DNA of 37,972 nt from Caballeronia choica (GCF_001544535.1 NZ_FCON02000077.1:1-37972); one strand, 5' to 3'; counted from the first letter of the stretch, positions 15,109 to 24,727 are shown. Numbers and translations are program-made. The notes: generated from the sequence alone by a model not told the origin.

Positions 15109-16796
15109 TCGCGCTGCACGATCTCCTGCTCGACACGCAAGCAGGCGCCGCGCCGGTTTGCGTCGACCGAGGCGTCACGCTCGACCGCGCCGCCTTTCGC
15201 TCACGCGTACTCGCGATGGCCGAAACGCTCGGCGCGCGCGCCGGAGTTCGCCATGCCCTTTGTATCGACGACCCGTTCGACTTCGTTTGCGCGATGTTCG
15301 CGCTCCTCGCGTGCGGCAAGCAGCCGGTCATTCCTGCATCCAACTCGCCCGACTATCTCGCCGGCTTATCCGATGGCTTCGACGCGCTCATCACCGGCGA
15401 TGACCTGCCCGAGTTGTGCGTGAGCGGTGCGCCGGCGGCGGCGTGTTCCATCGACGCACGCGCAGCGCTCACGCTATACACGTCGGGCAGCAGCGGAGCG
15501 CCGAAGCCGGTCCGTAAGACCCTCGCGCAGTTCGACGCCGAGGTGCGCACGCTGGAGGCCCAATGGGGCGCGCTCGTGGGCGACGCCACCGTGCTCGGCA
15601 GCGTGCCGCACCATCATATCTACGGCCTGCTGTTTCGCATGCTGTGGCCGCTCGCGGCGGGGCGGCCTTTTGATCGCGCGCTCTGTGTCGATCCGCAGCA
15701 ACTTTGCGCGCGCCTTGCCGAAGGCCGCGCGGGGATCGTCGTCTCGACGCCTTCGCAACTGGCGCGCTGGCCGGCCATGACCGATTTCGCTGCGCTCGCG
15801 CGCGGCGCCAGGGCGTTCTTTTCGTCGGGCGGCCCGCTCGCTGCGGAGACCGCCCGCACCTATCAGGCGGCGTTTGACTCGGCGCCGATCGAAGTCTTCG
15901 GCAGCACGGAGACGGGCGGAATTGCGTGGCGCCAGCAGGACCGGACGGATGCCTGGCAACCGCTTCCAGGCATCGATACCCGGCGCGATGCCGACGGCGC
16001 GCTGCTGGTGCGCTCGCCCCATCTCGGCCACGACGACTGGCATCGCACCGACGATGCCGTCGCGTTCGACGCGGACGGCCGCTTCCGGCTCGCCGGACGG
16101 CTGGACCGCGTCGTCAAGCTCGATGGCAAGCGCGTGTCGCTGCCCGAACTCGAAGCGCGTCTCGCCTTGCATCCGTATGTCGAGCGCGCGGCCGTCGCGC
16201 CGCTTCGTAACGCTGCCCGGCAGCGCGCGGGAGCGGTCGTCGTGCTCACGGCGGCGGGCAACGCTGCGCTCCTGACGTTAGGCCGCCCGGCGCTGGCGAA
16301 AGTGCTGCGGCGTCATCTGGCTGGCTACGTCGATCTCGTCGTGCTGCCGCGCCACTGGCGCTTCCTTCCGGCGCTGCCCTGCGACGCACGCGGAAAAATG
16401 CCCGCAGCAGCGATCGCGGCGGCATTCGACGCGCGCCCGGAAGGTTTCGAACTGATGTCCGTGTGCCCCGACGGCGACGCGTTGCGCATGGAGTTGCGCG
16501 TGCCGCCCGGACTCGCGCACTTCGCCGGACATTTTCCCGGCCTGCCGATCCTGCCGGGCGTCGTCCAGCTCGACTGGGCGGCGCGCCTCGCCGCCGAATG
16601 CTTCGGAGGCGCACGTCGTGTCGCGTCGATCGATCGTCTCAAGTTCACGGCGCCGGTCGGCCCGGGGGCGCTGCTTGCGCTGCGCCTGTCCCACGATGCG
16701 AACCGCGGCCGCGTGCAATTCACGTATCGGCTCGGCCACGGCGCGGATGCGCGCGACTGTGCGTCGGGCGTGATCGTCTACCGGAAGGAAGCATGA
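15105..16796 (+). CDS. apeH: Aryl acid:ACP ligase fused to a hotdog dehydratase (ApeH-ApeI fusion)
   Basis: A 563-residue two-domain protein. Residues 1 to about 440 are an adenylating enzyme: LTLYTSGSSGAPKPVRKT (phosphate loop), FGSTETGGIAWR, WHRTDDAV, GRLDRVVKLDGKRVS, and the terminal lysine in DARGKMPAA. It should activate the aryl starter acid and load it on an ACP. Residues about 450-563 are a FabZ-like hotdog dehydratase with HFAGHFPGLPILPGVVQLDW; the His is present and an Asp replaces the usual Glu. In the E. coli-type cluster these are described as separate proteins, ApeH and ApeI. I start at the ATG in the ATGA overlap (15105); the longer upstream frame is a shadow. Confidence 0.9.
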   Translation: MIALHDLLLDTQAGAAPVCVDRGVTLDRAAFRSRVLAMAETLGARAGVRHALCIDDPFDFVCAMFALLACGKQPVIPASNSPDYLAGLSDGFDALITGDDLPELCVSGAPAAACSIDARAALTLYTSGSSGAPKPVRKTLAQFDAEVRTLEAQWGALVGDATVLGSVPHHHIYGLLFRMLWPLAAGRPFDRALCVDPQQLCARLAEGRAGIVVSTPSQLARWPAMTDFAALARGARAFFSSGGPLAAETARTYQAAFDSAPIEVFGSTETGGIAWRQQDRTDAWQPLPGIDTRRDADGALLVRSPHLGHDDWHRTDDAVAFDADGRFRLAGRLDRVVKLDGKRVSLPELEARLALHPYVERAAVAPLRNAARQRAGAVVVLTAAGNAALLTLGRPALAKVLRRHLAGYVDLVVLPRHWRFLPALPCDARGKMPAAAIAAAFDARPEGFELMSVCPDGDALRMELRVPPGLAHFAGHFPGLPILPGVVQLDWAARLAAECFGGARRVASIDRLKFTAPVGPGALLALRLSHDANRGRVQFTYRLGHGADARDCASGVIVYRKEA

Positions 16797-18493
16797 GTTT
16801 TTCAGCGTGCATCGTCATTCCGATCTACAACCACAAGGACGCGATCGCAGGCACCGTGGCGCAGCTTCTGCCGCACGGGCTGCGGATCATCGTCGTGGAC
16901 GACGGCAGCGACGAGCCCACGCAGCGGGTGCTCGCGCAGCTCGCGGCGGAGCATGCGGGCACGCTCACGCTGTTGCGCCTGCCGGTCAACGGCGGCAAGG
17001 GCGCGGCGGTCATGGCGGGCTTGCGTGCCGCGCGGCGCGCGGGCCACACGCACGCACTGCAGATCGACGCCGACGGCCAACATGACGCCGCCGACGTTCC
17101 GCGCTTTCTGGACGCGGCGCGCGCCGCGCCGCACGCCGTGATCCTCGGCCAGCCCGTGTTCGACGAAAGCGTGCCCAGGTCGCGCTTGTACGGCCGCTAT
17201 GTCACGCACGTCTGGGTCTGGATCGAGACACTGTCCCTGTCGATCCGCGATTCGATGTGCGGCTTTCGCCTGTATCCGCTCGACGCCGCGTGCGCGCTGA
17301 TCGATTCCGTCGACCTGCCGACGCGCATGGACTTCGACATCGCGATCCTGGTGCGGCTCCATTGGCGCGGGCTCGCGTTCCACGGCATTCCGACGCGCGT
17401 CACCTACGCGGCCGACGGTGTCTCCCATTTCGACGTGCTGTGGGACAACGTGCGCATTAGCGCGGCCCATGCGCGCCTCGTCGCGGGAATGCTGGGACGG
17501 CTTCCGCTGCTGCTCGCGCGAAAGCTGCTGCGCAAACCGCGCGCCGGCGCGGCGGACTGGTGGCGAATCGCGGAGCGCGGCAGTCAGGTCGGCATGAAGC
17601 TGCTCGCGCTCAGCAGCCGGGTGTTCGGACGCCGCTTCACCGCGCTGTGGCTGCATCCGGTCGTCGCCTATTTCCTGCTGACGGGGCACGAGGCGCGCGC
17701 CGCGTCGGCGCGCTACTTCACGCAATTGCGCGCGAGCATGCCGCAGGAAAACCTGCCGCGCCCGGGATGGCGGTCGGCGTACCGTCACATGCTGGCGTTC
17801 GCGCAATCCGGCTTCGACAAGCTGGGCGCGTGGACGGGGCGCGTGAATTTCGCCGACGTAACCTTCGACGATCCCGCCGCTTTCGAGGCGCTCGCGGCGA
17901 GCGGGCGCGGCGCGCTCGTGATCGGCGCGCATCTGGGCAACCTCGAAATGACGCGCGCACTCGCCGTGCGCGGCGCGCATGCGAAGGTGACGGCAATCGT
18001 CTACACGGACCACGCGCGCCGGTTCAACAGCGTGCTCGCGTCGGCAAGCGATGATTTCTCCGAGCGTCTCGTGGAAGTCAGCGACTTCGGACCGGAGACC
18101 GCGCTCATGATGCAGGCGCGCGTCGATGCGGGGGAACTGCTCGTCATCGTGGGCGATCGGGTGCCCGCGCACGACGCAGGCCGGACCACCGACGCGCGGT
18201 TTCTCGGCGCGCCGGCTCCGTTCGCCCAAGGGCCCTACATACTGGCGCACGCACTGGGCTGCCCGGTCTACCTGTTCTTCTGCCTGAAGGAACCCACGGG
18301 CTATCACCTCTATTTCGAGCCGTTCGCCGAACGCATCGAGCTGCCGCGCCGCGAGCGCGCCGAGCAGCTCGCCGCGTGGACGCAGCGTTATGCCGAACGC
18401 CTCGAGCACTATTGCCGGAAGGCCCCTTACCAATGGTTCAATTTCTTCGATTTCTGGGCGCGTCCCGGTGGAGACGCGAATGGCCGAACTTGA
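16793..18493 (+). CDS. Glycosyltransferase family 2 fused to LpxL-like acyltransferase
   Basis: A 566-residue bifunctional protein. The N-terminal half is a GT2 domain: CIVIPIYNHKDAIAG, then IIVVDDGSDEP and LQIDADGQHDAADVPRF (the DxD-like motif), with the C-terminal part of the catalytic fold near DMCGF-type residues RDSMCGFRLYPLD. The second half (about 290-566) resembles LpxL/HtrB acyltransferases, with VIGAHLGNLEMTRAL (H-x4-E) and later VIVGDRVPAHD. It probably glycosylates and acylates the lipid carrier of the polyene at the inner membrane. The start lies in ATGA (16793-16796) with GGAAGG upstream. It overlaps the ammonia-lyase by 14 bases. Such GT/AT fusions are usual in APE clusters. 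Confidence 0.9.
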   Translation: MSFSACIVIPIYNHKDAIAGTVAQLLPHGLRIIVVDDGSDEPTQRVLAQLAAEHAGTLTLLRLPVNGGKGAAVMAGLRAARRAGHTHALQIDADGQHDAADVPRFLDAARAAPHAVILGQPVFDESVPRSRLYGRYVTHVWVWIETLSLSIRDSMCGFRLYPLDAACALIDSVDLPTRMDFDIAILVRLHWRGLAFHGIPTRVTYAADGVSHFDVLWDNVRISAAHARLVAGMLGRLPLLLARKLLRKPRAGAADWWRIAERGSQVGMKLLALSSRVFGRRFTALWLHPVVAYFLLTGHEARAASARYFTQLRASMPQENLPRPGWRSAYRHMLAFAQSGFDKLGAWTGRVNFADVTFDDPAAFEALAASGRGALVIGAHLGNLEMTRALAVRGAHAKVTAIVYTDHARRFNSVLASASDDFSERLVEVSDFGPETALMMQARVDAGELLVIVGDRVPAHDAGRTTDARFLGAPAPFAQGPYILAHALGCPVYLFFCLKEPTGYHLYFEPFAERIELPRRERAEQLAAWTQRYAERLEHYCRKAPYQWFNFFDFWARPGGDANGRT

Positions 18494-20066
18494 TCTGACC
18501 GCGCCAGCGGTCGCCGCCGCGGTCGTCGTGGGCGGGCGCAAGATGACGATCGAAGACATCGTCTCGATTGCACGTCGTGGCGCACCCGTCGCGCTGAATC
18601 CCGATCCGGCGTGGCGCGCCCGCATCCAGCGCGGCGCCGAGTTCCTGCGCTCGCATCTGGCCGAAGGCCGGACCGTGTACGGCGTCAACACCGGCTATGG
18701 CGATGCCTGCGTCGTCGATGTGCCGGACGCCCTGGTCGAAGCGCTGCCGCTGCAGCTCACGCGCTATCACGGCTGCGGCCTCGGCCGGCATCTCGACGAT
18801 GCAGAGGTGCTGGCGGTCATCGCCGCCCGCCTCAACTCGCTCGCATACGGCTTTTCCGGTGTGCGCACGGTGCTGCTCGAGCGTCTTGCCGATCTCATCA
18901 ATCATCGCGTGCTGCCGCGCATTCCATCGGAAGGCTCGGTCGGGGCGAGTGGCGACCTGACGCCGCTCTCGTATGTCGCGGCCGCGCTCGTGGGCGAGCG
19001 TGACGTGCTGCATCGCGGGCGGTTGCGTGATGCGCGCGGCGTGTGGGCCGAACTCGGTCACGCGCCGTTGCAGCTCGCGCCGAAGGAAGGTCTTGCGCTG
19101 ATGAACGGCACGGCCGTCATGACGGGCCTCGCTTGTCTCGCGTTCACGCGGGCGTCTCACCTGAGCCGCCTCGCGGCGCGCCTGACCGCGCTCGCAACGG
19201 TGGCGCTCGACGGTCGCGCGGCGCATTTCGATGCGCTCCTCTTCGAGGTGAAGCCGCATGCCGGGCAGGCCGAGGCGGCGGCATGGATTCGCGCCGACCT
19301 GGCCGGCCGCGAGGATTCGCCGGGCCATCGGCTGCAGGACCGCTATTCGATTCGCTGCGCGCCGCATGTCATCGGCGTGGCGCGCGATGCGCTCTCGTGG
19401 GTGCGCCGCGATGTCGAGAACGAGCTCAACAGCGCGAACGACAATCCGCTGATCGATCCCGAAACGGGACGCGTCCTGCACGGCGGCAACTTTTACGGCG
19501 GCCACATCGCGTTCGCGATGGACGCGCTGAAGACCGCGGTCGCGAACCTCGCCGATCTGATGGACCGCCAGCTCGCGCTCCTCGTCGACGACAAGTTCAA
19601 CAACCATCTGCCGCGCAACCTGTCGGGCGCCACGGCGGAGCGGGCACCGATCAATCACGGGTTCAAGGCCGTGCAGATTTCGTCGTCCGCGTGGACGGCC
19701 GAGGCGCTCAAACTGACGATGCCGGCAAGCGTGTTCTCCCGTTCGACCGAATCGCACAATCAGGACAAGGTGAGCATGGGCACCATCGCCGCACGCGACT
19801 GCCTGCGCGTGCTCGAACTCACGGAGCAGGTCGCGGCGGCTCACACGCTCGCGACCGTGCAGGCAGCGCGCCTGCGCCTGCGGATCGACGGCACGACACA
19901 TGTGCCGGCGCCGCTTCGCGGCTTCATGGAAAGCGTGACGCACGAATCGGCGTTCGTCGACGAAGACCGCGCGCTGGAGAGCGACCTGCGCGCGCTGACC
20001 GCACGCATCGCCGCGTGCGCACTGGTCGACGCCGATGCCCCGCCTGAGACTGGAGACACAGCATGA
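18480..20066 (+). CDS. Aromatic amino acid ammonia-lyase (HAL/PAL/TAL family)
   Basis: A 528-residue MIO-dependent lyase. GSVGASGDLTPLSYVAAALV holds the Ala-Ser-Gly triad that forms the MIO cofactor. VYGVNTGYG carries the catalytic Tyr, LQDRYSIRCAPHV the substrate-carboxylate Arg, and WTAEALKL the conserved Glu. At the substrate-selectivity pair, ungapped alignment gives Tyr-His (LTRYHGCGLG), where histidine lyase has Ser-His and tyrosine lyase His-Leu, so the substrate cannot be assigned with certainty. In pigment clusters such enzymes supply cinnamate- or coumarate-type precursors for the aryl head. The start at 18480 has GGAG upstream. It is clearly not part of a hut operon: its neighbours are all pigment genes. 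Confidence 0.9.
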   Translation: MAELDLTAPAVAAAVVVGGRKMTIEDIVSIARRGAPVALNPDPAWRARIQRGAEFLRSHLAEGRTVYGVNTGYGDACVVDVPDALVEALPLQLTRYHGCGLGRHLDDAEVLAVIAARLNSLAYGFSGVRTVLLERLADLINHRVLPRIPSEGSVGASGDLTPLSYVAAALVGERDVLHRGRLRDARGVWAELGHAPLQLAPKEGLALMNGTAVMTGLACLAFTRASHLSRLAARLTALATVALDGRAAHFDALLFEVKPHAGQAEAAAWIRADLAGREDSPGHRLQDRYSIRCAPHVIGVARDALSWVRRDVENELNSANDNPLIDPETGRVLHGGNFYGGHIAFAMDALKTAVANLADLMDRQLALLVDDKFNNHLPRNLSGATAERAPINHGFKAVQISSSAWTAEALKLTMPASVFSRSTESHNQDKVSMGTIAARDCLRVLELTEQVAAAHTLATVQAARLRLRIDGTTHVPAPLRGFMESVTHESAFVDEDRALESDLRALTARIAACALVDADAPPETGDTA

Positions 20067-20494
20067 GCGGCGCGCAAGCGTTCCTCGCGGCAAGCGCTCG
20101 CGTCGAAGTGCCGTTTCACGACGTCGACGCGATGAATGTCTGCTGGCACGGGAATTACCTGAAGTACTTCGAGATCGGCAGGGCGGCGCTGTTGCGCGCG
20201 TTCGACTACGACTATCGCGAGATGCAGGCGTCGGGCTATCTGTGGCCGATCGTCGAGGCGCACCTGAAATACGTGCGGCCAGCCGTGTACGGCCAGCAAA
20301 TCGAGGTCCGCGCGCAACTGCTGGAATTCGAGAACCGCCTGAAGGTCGGCTACGAGATCGTCGATCCCGTGACAGGAGAGCGGCTGACGCGAGGCCATAC
20401 GATCCAGGTCGCTATCGATGCCGCAACCAGGGAGCTTCAGTTCGTGTCGCCGCCAGTGGTGTTCGAGAAGCTGGAGCGCGCATGGGCACGCTGA
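20063..20494 (+). CDS. 4HBT-type acyl-CoA/ACP thioesterase
   Basis: A 143-residue hotdog thioesterase with VPFHDVDAMNVCWHGNYLKY, the 4-hydroxybenzoyl-CoA thioesterase-like signature (DxD...H.NY). The remainder gives the hotdog strands (RGHTIQVAID). It may trim mis-primed ACPs or release the chain for transfer. It overlaps the lyase stop as ATGA and overlaps the next gene by 13 bases. Confidence 0.87.
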   Translation: MSGAQAFLAASARVEVPFHDVDAMNVCWHGNYLKYFEIGRAALLRAFDYDYREMQASGYLWPIVEAHLKYVRPAVYGQQIEVRAQLLEFENRLKVGYEIVDPVTGERLTRGHTIQVAIDAATRELQFVSPPVVFEKLERAWAR

Positions 20495-21138
20495 CGCGTT
20501 CCGCCGCGGTGATGGCGATGGCGATGGCGGTGGCGTTGTCGCTTGCCGTCGGCGCGCGGGCGGAGCAATCCGGGCAGGATGCGGCGCTAGTCTCCGGGAT
20601 CGCTCGCCATCTGGCCGAAGCGGGCGGCGGCGTGCGAGCGCAATTCAGCCAGACGCGCACGCTTTCCGCGATGAAGCAGCCGCTCGTCAGCACGGGCTCG
20701 ATTCTGTTCGTCCGCGAGCGCGGCGTGATCTGGCACGTCGATACGCCCTACAAGGCGACCTACGCGATCACCGATGCCGGCATGCGCGAGATCGACGCGA
20801 ACGGGCAACCGGGCGCGTCGCGCGGCGGCAACGACTCGCGCGGCACGGCGCAGGTGTCGCGCATGATGCGCGCCATGCTCGGCGGCGATCTTTCCGGGCT
20901 CTATTCCCAGTTCGATGTGAAGGCGCATGGCACGCCGTCGAACTGGCGCATCGAGTTGACGCCGAGCCAGCCGCAACTCGCCCAGTCGGTCAGGCGCCTC
21001 GACATGAACGGCGGCGATTTTCTGCAGGGCCTGCGCATCGTCCTCGCCAACGGCGACGCCACGCAGATCGAATTTACCGGCAGCGCGCCGGCGGGCGAAC
21101 TGTCGCCCGCTGAACGCGCGCAGCTCGGAGCGCCGTGA
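20482..21138 (+). CDS. LolA-like outer-membrane lipoprotein carrier protein
   Basis: A 218-residue secreted protein. The signal peptide MGTLTRSAAVMAMAMAVALS ends near ARA-EQ. The LolA-like body has VRAQFSQTRTLSAMKQPLVS and ERGVIWHVDTPYKATYAI, the hydrophobic-cavity strands. LolA carries lipidated cargo through the periplasm; in APE clusters a LolA homologue next to an MMPL exporter is thought to carry the aryl-polyene lipid to the outer membrane. The ATG at 20482 has CTGGAG seven bases upstream. Its stop shares a base with the exporter start. Confidence 0.88.
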   Translation: MGTLTRSAAVMAMAMAVALSLAVGARAEQSGQDAALVSGIARHLAEAGGGVRAQFSQTRTLSAMKQPLVSTGSILFVRERGVIWHVDTPYKATYAITDAGMREIDANGQPGASRGGNDSRGTAQVSRMMRAMLGGDLSGLYSQFDVKAHGTPSNWRIELTPSQPQLAQSVRRLDMNGGDFLQGLRIVLANGDATQIEFTGSAPAGELSPAERAQLGAP

Positions 21139-23537
21139 TGGAACTCCCGCAACGGCGCTCGTCGCGACAGGCCTGGAGCGTGCGCGCAGCGTGGCTGCTG
21201 TTCGCGCTCCTCGTGGCGTCGTATTGCGGCTGGCGCTTTAGCGGCCCGTCGCCGTTGCAGACCAACCTGCTCGCGCTCCTGCCCGCGACCGAAGTCGACC
21301 CGGCGGCCGAAAAGGCCACCGACACGCTGGCCGCCGCGCTCGGCGATCGCACTGTCTTCATCGTGTCGAGTCCCGATGCGGAGCACGCGAAGGCAGCGGC
21401 AAAGGAACTCGGGGCGATGCTGGGGTCGAGCGGCGCGTTCCAGTCGGTGATCGCGCAATTGCCGCCTTTCGACGTCTCGTCGATCGGCGCCTTCTATCTT
21501 CCGTACCGCTTCGGCCTGCTCGCGCCGGCCGATCGCGCCGCCTTGCAGGACGGCTCGTTCGTCCTTCGCGATGTGCTGCAGCGGCGGCTCTACAGTCCGC
21601 TCGACAGCGGGCTCGCGACGCCCCTCGCCGACGACCCGTTCGGCTGGCTGCAACGTTACCTCGCGGGCCTGCCGCTCGCGACGTCGAATCTGGAACTGGA
21701 GGACGGCCTGCTCGTCGCCCATCGCGACGGCGCGACCGACGTGCTCGTCACCGCGACGCTTGGCGGGTCGGCGTATGAATCGCGTGTGCAGCGCGCGGTT
21801 CACGACGCGGTGGCGCGCGCCGGCGCGGCGCTCGCCCAGGCGCATCCCGACGTCACGCTCAACCGCCTGGGCGCGGTGTTCTACGCTGAGGCTGCACGCA
21901 GCTCGGCGGAGCGGGAAGTGCATCTGATCGGCCTGGTGTCGCTGTGCGGCATCGGGTTCCTGATGCTGTGCGTGTTCCGCTCGCCGCGGCTCATCGCGCT
22001 CGGGTTCCTTTCTACCGCGCTCGGCATTGTCGCGGCGCTTGCCGTCACGATGCTCGTGTTCGGCCAGCTTCACCTATTGACGCTCGTATTCGGCGCGAGC
22101 CTGATCGGCGAGGCAGTCGACTATTCGATCCAGTATTTCGTCGTCTATCTCGGCGCCGGGCGCGACTGGGACGCCGGTCGCGGCGCTCGCAAGGTGCGGC
22201 CGGCGCTTGGCGTTGCGCTCGCCACGAGCCTGCTCGGCTACGCGGTGCTGGCGTGCGTGCCGTTCCCCGCGCTCAAACAGATCGCGTGCTTCGCGATGGC
22301 AGGCATTCTCACGGCGTTCGCATCGGTCGTGTGGCTGCTGCCCACGATGCTGCTGCGCCCGCCGAAGCGCCGCCCGGGCGCTTTGTTCGATGCGGCCGGC
22401 CGCCTGCTTGCCGGCTGGCGGCGAGTGCTCGGCGGACGCAGCGGCTGGACGCTCGCGATGCTGCTGGCGATTGTCGCGGTACCGGGCTGGCTACGCTTGT
22501 CGAGTGACGACGACATACGCTTGCTGATCCAGCGCGATCCGGCGCTGCTGGCACAGGAACGCGCGGTGCGGGCTGCGGTCGGCATCGACGACGGCGCGCA
22601 GTTCTTCGTCGTGCGCGGCGAGACCGCAGAGACCGTGCTGCAACGCGCCGAGGCGCTCGGCGCGCGGCTCGATGCGCTACAAGGCGGCGAGCGGCTGAGC
22701 GGTTGGCAGTCGCCGGCGTCGTTCGTGCCGTCGGCGCAGCGGCAGCGCGAAGACCGCGCGCTGCTTGCGCGGCGCATCTTCGACGATCCAGCAAGGTTGC
22801 GCGCAGCGCTCGTCGAAGCGGGCTTTCGCGACGACGTGGCCGACGCCTGGATCGCGGCCGCACGGCCCGATGGCGCGGCCCTGACGGTCGACGCATGGCT
22901 CAAGGTGCCCTGGTCGCATCCGTTTCGCCACTTGTGGCTCGGAGTGGTCGATCCGTCGACGCACACTTACGCGGCCGTCGTCATGCCGCAAGGTGTGACG
23001 CCCGCAAACGAAGCCGCGCTGCTCGCGGCGGCGCGCGCGGTGCCGGGCGTGAGTTTCGTCGACAAGGCCATGAGCGTGTCGAAACTGTTCGGCGCGTATC
23101 GGATCGATAGCGGCGCATGGCTCGCAGGCGCGACGCTGCTGGTCGCCGCGCTGCTGTCGTGGCGCTATGGACTGCGCGGCGGTATTGCCACGACGCTGCC
23201 CGTGGTGCTCGCGATTGGCGTCACGCTCGCTGTGTTCGGTTATCTTCGCGTGCCGTTCAATCTGTTCAACTGCCTTGCACTCATGCTGGTGCTTGGCGTC
23301 GGCGCGAACTACGCGGTGTTCCTGCGCGAGGGCGCAATGCGTTCCGCCGACGACCTGGGCGCGGTATGGACGGGCGTGCTGCTGTCGGCGGCAACGACGC
23401 TGCTGTCCTTCGGCATGCTCGCGCTCAGTGCGATGCCGGCGCTGCGCAGCTTCGGCGCGACGCTCGCGCTCGGAATCGCCGTTTCGGTGCTGTTTGCGCC
23501 GATCGGCATGCCATCGAAAGAAAGGAGCCTGTCATGA
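21138..23537 (+). CDS. MMPL/RND-family exporter of the APE cluster
   Basis: A 799-residue inner-membrane transporter with an N-terminal membrane helix, a periplasmic loop, and two groups of hydrophobic helices (around 255-400: VSLCGIGFLMLCVFRSP and GFLSTALGIVAALAVTMLVF; then around 660-790: LRGGIATTLPVVLAIGVTLA and LALMLVLGVGANYAVFLRE). This is the duplicated six-plus-six layout of MMPL proteins. GASLIGEAVDYSIQY carries the membrane acidic residues expected for proton coupling. It probably moves the finished lipid-linked pigment across the inner membrane to the LolA-like partner. The ATG at 21138 lies in TGATG; a GTG one codon earlier is the only alternative. The stop overlaps the next gene as ATGA. 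Confidence 0.9.
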   Translation: MELPQRRSSRQAWSVRAAWLLFALLVASYCGWRFSGPSPLQTNLLALLPATEVDPAAEKATDTLAAALGDRTVFIVSSPDAEHAKAAAKELGAMLGSSGAFQSVIAQLPPFDVSSIGAFYLPYRFGLLAPADRAALQDGSFVLRDVLQRRLYSPLDSGLATPLADDPFGWLQRYLAGLPLATSNLELEDGLLVAHRDGATDVLVTATLGGSAYESRVQRAVHDAVARAGAALAQAHPDVTLNRLGAVFYAEAARSSAEREVHLIGLVSLCGIGFLMLCVFRSPRLIALGFLSTALGIVAALAVTMLVFGQLHLLTLVFGASLIGEAVDYSIQYFVVYLGAGRDWDAGRGARKVRPALGVALATSLLGYAVLACVPFPALKQIACFAMAGILTAFASVVWLLPTMLLRPPKRRPGALFDAAGRLLAGWRRVLGGRSGWTLAMLLAIVAVPGWLRLSSDDDIRLLIQRDPALLAQERAVRAAVGIDDGAQFFVVRGETAETVLQRAEALGARLDALQGGERLSGWQSPASFVPSAQRQREDRALLARRIFDDPARLRAALVEAGFRDDVADAWIAAARPDGAALTVDAWLKVPWSHPFRHLWLGVVDPSTHTYAAVVMPQGVTPANEAALLAAARAVPGVSFVDKAMSVSKLFGAYRIDSGAWLAGATLLVAALLSWRYGLRGGIATTLPVVLAIGVTLAVFGYLRVPFNLFNCLALMLVLGVGANYAVFLREGAMRSADDLGAVWTGVLLSAATTLLSFGMLALSAMPALRSFGATLALGIAVSVLFAPIGMPSKERSLS

Positions 23538-24727
23538 CCTTGCCCCGCGTCTTTCTTCACGCGCTCGGCATGCTCAATGCGCTCGGCGACGATGTCGGGA
23601 CGATCGTGAAGGCGCTTGCAGCCGCCAGCGCACCCGGCATGGGCACACTGCCCGCGCGCGACGCACGCGGTGCCGAAATGTTCGCCGGCCGAGTGAGCGC
23701 GCCGCTCGATGTCGCGCCGCCCACAGCGCTCACTGCATTCGATTGCCGCAACAACCGGCTGCTGCTCGCCGCGCTCGCGCAGATCGCGCCGGCCATCGAC
23801 GACGTTCGCGAACGGTTCGGCGCGCATCGCGTCGGCGTGGTGCTGGGCACGAGCACGTCCGGCATCGCGGCAGCGGAGGCGGCGCTCGCACACCGCGCGC
23901 GAACCGGCGCCATGCCGGCCAGCTTCGACTATCGCCAGATGGAGATCGGCACGGCCGCGCCGTTCGCGGCGGCGGCCCTCGGACTGACCGGTCCCGCTTA
24001 CACGATCTCGACCGCGTGCACGTCGAGCGCGAAGGCGTTCGCGTCCGCCCGACGCCTCTTGCAATTCCATCTCTGCGACGCGGTCGTGGTGGGCGGCGTC
24101 GACTCGCTGTGCGAGCTCACGCTGGAGGGCTTTGCGTCGCTCGAATCGACGTCGCCCGTGCGAGCGAATCCGATGAGCCGCAACCGCTCCGGCATCAACG
24201 TGGGCGAGGGCGCGGCCGTGTTTCTGATGAGCCGCGAAGAGTCGCCTGTGTTCGTCGCGGGCACCGGCGAATCGAGCGATGCGTACCACATCTCGTCGCC
24301 GGACCCGCAGGGCGTCGGTGCCGAGCGCGCGTTGCGCGCGGCCCTCGCCGATGCGCGGATCGACGCGCAGGCCATCGGCTACGTCAACCTGCATGCCACG
24401 GCTACCCGCAAGAACGACGAGATGGAAGCGCACCTGATGGCGCGCGTTTTTCCCGACGGCGTGGCGGCGAGCGGCACCAAGCCGCTGACCGGCCATCTGC
24501 TCGGCGCGGCCGGTGCGACCGAACTTGGCTTCGCGTGGCTCGCGCTCGCCGGCGAGGGCGTGGCGTTGCCGCGGCACCTGTGGGACGGCGAGGCGGACAG
24601 CGCGCTGCCGCGACTCGATCTCGTCGAGTCGGAGCGCTATTTGCGCGCCGCCGTGGGCGCGCGCAACGCGATGAGCAATTCGTTCGCTTTCGGCGGCAGC
24701 AACGCCAGCCTGATTCTCGGCGCATGA
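23534..24727 (+). CDS. apeO: APE beta-ketoacyl-ACP synthase
   Basis: A 397-residue ketosynthase with a full active site: Cys in YTISTACTSSAKAF, His in YVNLHATATRKNDE, and His in LTGHLLGAAGATE. The thiolase fold C-terminus is NSFAFGGSNASL. By position and in studied systems it is ApeO, which pairs with the CLF-like ApeC to extend the polyene with malonyl-ACP. The start is in ATGA (23534-23537) with AAAGGAG upstream. No lipoprotein gene lies between the exporter and this KS, although some APE clusters have a DUF3261 gene near there. Confidence 0.9.
   Translation: MTLPRVFLHALGMLNALGDDVGTIVKALAAASAPGMGTLPARDARGAEMFAGRVSAPLDVAPPTALTAFDCRNNRLLLAALAQIAPAIDDVRERFGAHRVGVVLGTSTSGIAAAEAALAHRARTGAMPASFDYRQMEIGTAAPFAAAALGLTGPAYTISTACTSSAKAFASARRLLQFHLCDAVVVGGVDSLCELTLEGFASLESTSPVRANPMSRNRSGINVGEGAAVFLMSREESPVFVAGTGESSDAYHISSPDPQGVGAERALRAALADARIDAQAIGYVNLHATATRKNDEMEAHLMARVFPDGVAASGTKPLTGHLLGAAGATELGFAWLALAGEGVALPRHLWDGEADSALPRLDLVESERYLRAAVGARNAMSNSFAFGGSNASLILGA

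Noticed and set aside
18438-20093. Long open frame on the minus strand opposite the ammonia-lyase
   Set aside because: A high-GC antisense shadow: Arg/His-rich, no domain, and the opposite strand has all the MIO-lyase motifs.
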